A stretch of 7,912 nt of DNA from Clostridia bacterium. GTDB taxonomy: Bacteria; Bacillota; Clostridia; Christensenellales; CAG-314. The stretch's first letter is position 1. Each line of letters starts with the position of its first letter. The stretch is from NCBI GenBank assembly GCA_017407305.1, contig JAFQWS010000070.1:1-7912 (forward strand), read 5' to 3'. This document shows, piece after piece, positions 5,994-7,912 of the stretch. The notes below the pieces were generated by a model that did not search any database, was not told where the DNA came from, and saw nothing but the letters and a program-made list of their open reading frames with translations. The translations under genes and the position numbers were made by a program.

Positions 5994-6028
5994 AATGTAG
6001 TTGCAAGTTTTTTGCTTACAACTACATT
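5994..6028. promoter_or_regulatory. 14-base inverted repeat over the vWA transcription start (candidate operator or leader hairpin)
   Basis: AATGTAGTTGCAAG (5994-6007) and CTTACAACTACATT (6015-6028) are inverted copies, 14 pairs with one G-T mismatch when read as RNA, around a seven-base spacer. On the minus strand the upstream arm overlaps the -10 box and the other lies in the leader, followed by a T run before the ribosome binding site. It could be a repressor operator or, in RNA, an attenuator-like stem. Confidence 0.6.
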
Positions 6029-6057
6029 ATATACAAGTGATATTTTGTTGTGGTCAA
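6026..6057 (-). promoter_or_regulatory. probable promoter of the vWA gene
   Basis: On the minus strand TATAAT (plus-strand 6026-6031), or TATATA two bases further up (6028-6033), lies 20 or 18 bases from TTGACC (6052-6057). The -35 lies inside a perfect ten-base palindrome, GTCAATTGAC (6053-6062). Spacing is not ideal, so the exact boxes are uncertain. Read-through from the macrodomain gene is also possible, because I see no terminator between the two genes. Confidence 0.5.
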
Positions 6058-6070
6058 TTGACAATTTACC

Positions 6071-7045
6071 CTAAAAGCCCAAAGTGGGTTGGTCAAAATG
6101 AAACAACGTTTCGTTTATTGTGAACATATCGTACTTTTCATTTACAAGGAAGTATTCGATAATTACGTCGAATTTGTTGCTTTTGGACAGAGCAAAGCCC
6201 ACCGTTTTCAAAAGTTGTTTTGTTTGCTCCAAAGACAATTGCAAAGCAATGGCAAAAGCAAGCACGGTATTTTTGCTTGGCTTGTAGTCTTTTTCGCTGA
6301 GAATTTTGTACCAAGTTTGTTTGGAAACGTTGGCTTTTTTGTAACACTCAACGTCGTCCATGCCTTTCAAATCAATCAGTTTGAACAACGTTACTTGGAA
6401 ATTGTCGTCAAGGTTTTTCAACATTTCTTCCAAAGAACAACAATAACTCTTCTCCGACTCCAATTGCAAATTTATATTTTTGTTTAGAAAAACGCGATTT
6501 CTTTGGTTGGAACGACCTTTCAAGTAGTTGTCGTCAATATATTCGGCAACGTCATCTACCAAATTTTTGCTGATTTTAAAAGAGCCTTTGTCAAAAACGA
6601 CAAGATAAATTGTCATTTCGTTGTCCAAAAGGAAATTGCCTATTCTTTCAATGGCAACGGCAAGTGCTTGGTCTTTGGGATAGCCGTAAGCACCTGCTGA
6701 AATAAGGGGAAAGGCAACCGTTTGACACAAATTTTTCTTGGCAAGGGCAAGTGAGTTGTCAAAACAATCTTCAAGGAGCAATTTTTCTCCTTTTGTGCCA
6801 CCTTGCCAAACAGGTCCAACTGTGTGAATTACGTATTTGCAAGGCAAATTGTATCCTTTGGTAATTTTTGCTTCGCCCGTTTTGCAACCACCCAAAGTTT
6901 TGCACTCATCCAAAAGCTGACTTCCTGCGACCTTGTGAATTGCTCCGTCAACACCCCCTCCGCCAAGCAAAGTGGGATCGGCGGAGTTTACAATTGCGTC
7001 GCATTTAATTTTTGTAATGTCTTGTCTAATTATGTGTAGAGGCAT
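6071..7045 (-). CDS. macrodomain (ADP-ribose-binding) protein with C-terminal HTH-like module
   Basis: This 324-residue protein has an N-terminal MacroD-type macrodomain (about 1-165) that binds ADP-ribose and, in active members, removes ADP-ribose or deacetylates O-acetyl-ADP-ribose. Visible motifs are DAIVNSADPTLLGGGGVDGAIH (16-37), HTVGPVWQGG (74-83) and FPLISAGAYGYP (112-123). Asp33 of GGVDG is kept, but the Asn of the usual NxAN motif is Asp23 (codon GAT), so catalysis may be altered. After a charged linker, residues about 205-324 form a separate helical module. Its core, DDVECYKKANVSKQTWYKIL (230-249), looks like a lambda-repressor-like helix-turn-helix, with a further helical tail; I recall it attached to macrodomains in Clostridia. 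AAAGGAA before the ATG at 7043-7045 sets the start. The vWA gene follows on the same strand 96 bases on, so shared signalling is likely but unproven. Confidence 0.88.
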   Translation of the reverse strand: MPLHIIRQDITKIKCDAIVNSADPTLLGGGGVDGAIHKVAGSQLLDECKTLGGCKTGEAKITKGYNLPCKYVIHTVGPVWQGGTKGEKLLLEDCFDNSLALAKKNLCQTVAFPLISAGAYGYPKDQALAVAIERIGNFLLDNEMTIYLVVFDKGSFKISKNLVDDVAEYIDDNYLKGRSNQRNRVFLNKNINLQLESEKSYCCSLEEMLKNLDDNFQVTLFKLIDLKGMDDVECYKKANVSKQTWYKILSEKDYKPSKNTVLAFAIALQLSLEQTKQLLKTVGFALSKSNKFDVIIEYFLVNEKYDMFTINETLFHFDQPTLGF

Positions 7046-7073
7046 TGTGTGTTCCTTTGTTTTTGATAGGTAT

Positions 7074-7101
7074 ATTATAATACAACTTGACAAAAATACA
7101 A
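7074..7101 (-). promoter_or_regulatory. promoter of the macrodomain gene
   Basis: On the minus strand TATAAT (plus-strand 7074-7079) lies 16 bases from TTGTAT (7096-7101). The leader to the ATG at 7045 is only about 22 bases. It diverges from the promoter of the Nudix gene; the two -10 boxes are about 110 bases apart. Confidence 0.65.
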
Positions 7102-7146
7102 TAGTTATTTTTATCTAAAAACCAAGTTGCTTTTGGCAAATTATTC

Positions 7147-7176
7147 AAAAACACCACCCAAACTATGGTGCTTTTT
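7147..7176. other. weak terminator-like hairpin in the divergent intergenic region
   Basis: AAAAACACCA and TGGTGCTTTTT can pair with one bulged base around a nine-base loop, and T runs flank the stem on both strands. It lies upstream of both neighbouring genes, just before the mutT -10 box. It is no obvious gene end; it could insulate the two promoters or be chance. Confidence 0.3.
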
Positions 7177-7185
7177 GTACTTTTG

Positions 7186-7194
7186 TGATATAAT
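7186..7194 (+). promoter_or_regulatory. extended -10 promoter of the Nudix hydrolase gene
   Basis: TGATATAAT is a consensus extended -10 (TG at 7186-7187, TATAAT at 7189-7194). No good -35 box lies at the right distance (TGGTGC at 17 bases). Transcription would begin near 7201, leaving a leader of only about 19 bases that contains the AGAGG ribosome site (7208-7212). Confidence 0.65.
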
Positions 7195-7219
7195 GAAGCA
7201 TACTTTCAGAGGTTTAACA

Positions 7220-7606
7220 ATGATTGAAGTGGTGGCAGCCCTCATTTGGAGTGGCAAAAAATTTTTGATATGTCAACGTCCCAAGCACAAAACGCGTGGT
7301 TTGATGTGGGAATTTGTCGGTGGCAAGGTTGAGTTGGGCGAAGAAAAAGAACAAGCACTTGTTCGTGAATGTCGCGAAGAACTTGGCGTAACTTTGTCCG
7401 TTGGCGAACAATTTATGCGTGTTGTCCATCAATATCCCGATATGCTCATTGGCTTGACTTTATTCAACGCAACCATAAAAAGTGGCGAAATTCAACTTTT
7501 AGAACACGCCGACGTAAGATGGATTGAACCCAAAGAAATTGATTTCTACGATTTTTGTCCTGCCGACGTGGAAATTTTGGCAAAAATTAAGCAAAAATAT
7601 TGTTAA
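7220..7606 (+). CDS. mutT: MutT-like Nudix hydrolase (8-oxo-dGTP diphosphatase family)
   Basis: The product is 128 residues, the usual size of MutT, which hydrolyses oxidised nucleotides such as 8-oxo-dGTP to the monophosphate and so prevents A-to-C transversions. The Nudix box is complete at 35-57: Gly35, Glu41, then RECREELGV with Arg49, Glu50, Glu53 and Glu54 as metal ligands and Gly56. Upstream lies KTRGLMWEFVGGKVE, which matches the MutT segment WEFPGGK except that Pro is Val. RWIEPKE (100-106) follows near the C-terminus, also typical. The ATG at 7220 has AGAGG seven bases before it; the longer frame from 7127 would start upstream of the promoter and is rejected. The substrate is assigned by family resemblance. 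Other Nudix specificities remain possible, so the symbol is tentative. It is divergent from the macrodomain gene; no terminator is seen before malQ. Confidence 0.85.
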   Translation: MIEVVAALIWSGKKFLICQRPKHKTRGLMWEFVGGKVELGEEKEQALVRECREELGVTLSVGEQFMRVVHQYPDMLIGLTLFNATIKSGEIQLLEHADVRWIEPKEIDFYDFCPADVEILAKIKQKYC

Positions 7607-7617
7607 TTTTTTTCAAG

Positions 7618-7646
7618 TTGACAAAAATCGTTACTGCATATATACT
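7618..7646 (+). promoter_or_regulatory. promoter of malQ
   Basis: TTGACA (7618-7623) and TATACT (7641-7646) are separated by exactly 17 bases, a near-consensus sigma-A promoter lying 11 bases after the mutT stop codon. It indicates that malQ is transcribed on its own despite the short gap. No obvious catabolite-repression operator is seen around it. Confidence 0.8.
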
Positions 7647-7670
7647 TGTTTTTTCACAAATGGAGAACTT

Positions 7671-7912
7671 ATGACACAAACACACAAATTTGCCAATTTT
7701 GGCTTTACAAGAAAAAGTGGTATTTTGATGCACGTAAGCAGTTTGCCCTCCCCCTATGGAATTGGCAACTTTGGCAAGCAAGCATACGAATTTGTTGATT
7801 TTTTGACTGCAACAGGTCAAAAATGTTGGCAAGTTTTGCCCCTCAATCCCACAACCTATGGCGACAGCCCTTATCAATCCCCTGCAAGTTTGGCAGGCAA
7901 CCCCTATTTTAT
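7671..7912 (+). CDS. malQ: 4-alpha-glucanotransferase (amylomaltase), N-terminal part
   Basis: Only the first 80 residues lie in the window, and the gene runs off the right end. They match the start of GH77 amylomaltases closely: RKSGILMHVSSLPSPYGIGNFG (14-35), then FVDFLTATGQKCWQVLPLNP (41-60) and GDSPYQSPASLAGNPYF (64-80). In MalQ these segments form the first strands of the catalytic barrel and part of the acceptor-site wall; the catalytic Asp and Glu lie further on and are outside the window. The enzyme transfers alpha-1,4-glucan segments between maltooligosaccharides in the cytoplasm and is needed for maltodextrin or glycogen use. GGAG (7662-7665) five bases before the ATG supports the start. 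There is no sign of frameshift in the visible part. Confidence 0.93.
   Translation, partial: MTQTHKFANFGFTRKSGILMHVSSLPSPYGIGNFGKQAYEFVDFLTATGQKCWQVLPLNPTTYGDSPYQSPASLAGNPYF

Noticed and set aside
5975..6064. N-terminal extension of the vWA protein to an ATG at 6064
   Set aside because: It would translate the promoter and inverted repeat. The ATG at 5974 has a strong ribosome site and starts right at the vWA domain.
7587..7877. A 96-codon minus-strand frame opposite the malQ start
   Set aside because: It covers the malQ promoter and conserved N-terminus on the other strand and has no family features.

Overview
The window looks like chromosomal DNA of an AT-rich Gram-positive bacterium of the Bacillota, probably an uncultured Clostridia-type lineage. 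The signs are consensus sigma-A promoters with 17-base spacers, purine-rich Shine-Dalgarno sites, U-tract terminators, two lipobox lipoproteins, a tRNA with an encoded CCA end, and protein families common in gut Clostridia. Placement below phylum is inference.

Layout, left to right. Bases 1-112 hold one copy of a 29-base dispersed repeat (minus orientation) and otherwise nothing recognisable. A strong promoter (113-141) drives a cytoplasmic M13 zinc metallopeptidase (PepO-like, 230-2128, +), which ends in a palindromic terminator. Convergent to it is a secreted lipoprotein (2288-3268, -) with two His/Cys-rich repeats and a C-terminal domain resembling carbohydrate-binding modules, with its own promoter and terminator. 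Divergent from that lies tRNA-Ser(GCU) (3555-3648, +), with an extended -10 promoter and a terminator.

Directly after the tRNA terminator is the most unusual stretch of the window. Eight short hairpins (3693-3875) are joined by ATGGAAT/ATTCCAT spacers that are themselves inverted repeats of one another. Next come the second copy of the 29-base repeat (3878-3906) and a ninth hairpin (3922-3936), whose right end forms the -35 box of the next gene. That gene (4006-4872, +) encodes an orphan lipoprotein with codon use unlike its neighbours.

From 4980 to 7045 three genes lie on the minus strand: a 79-residue two-helix membrane protein, a von Willebrand A (TerY-like) protein with an intact MIDAS, and a macrodomain protein with a C-terminal helix-turn-helix-like module. 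The macrodomain has Asp where the MacroD-type catalytic Asn normally sits. The macrodomain and vWA genes are adjacent and co-oriented and may act together in an ADP-ribose or stress-signalling pathway (inference). The 96-base gap between them carries a promoter overlapped by two inverted repeats.

Divergent from the macrodomain gene is a MutT/Nudix hydrolase (7220-7606, +). The window ends in the 5' part of malQ (4-alpha-glucanotransferase, from 7671), behind a near-consensus promoter. Apart from the macrodomain/vWA pair, most genes have their own promoter and look monocistronic.
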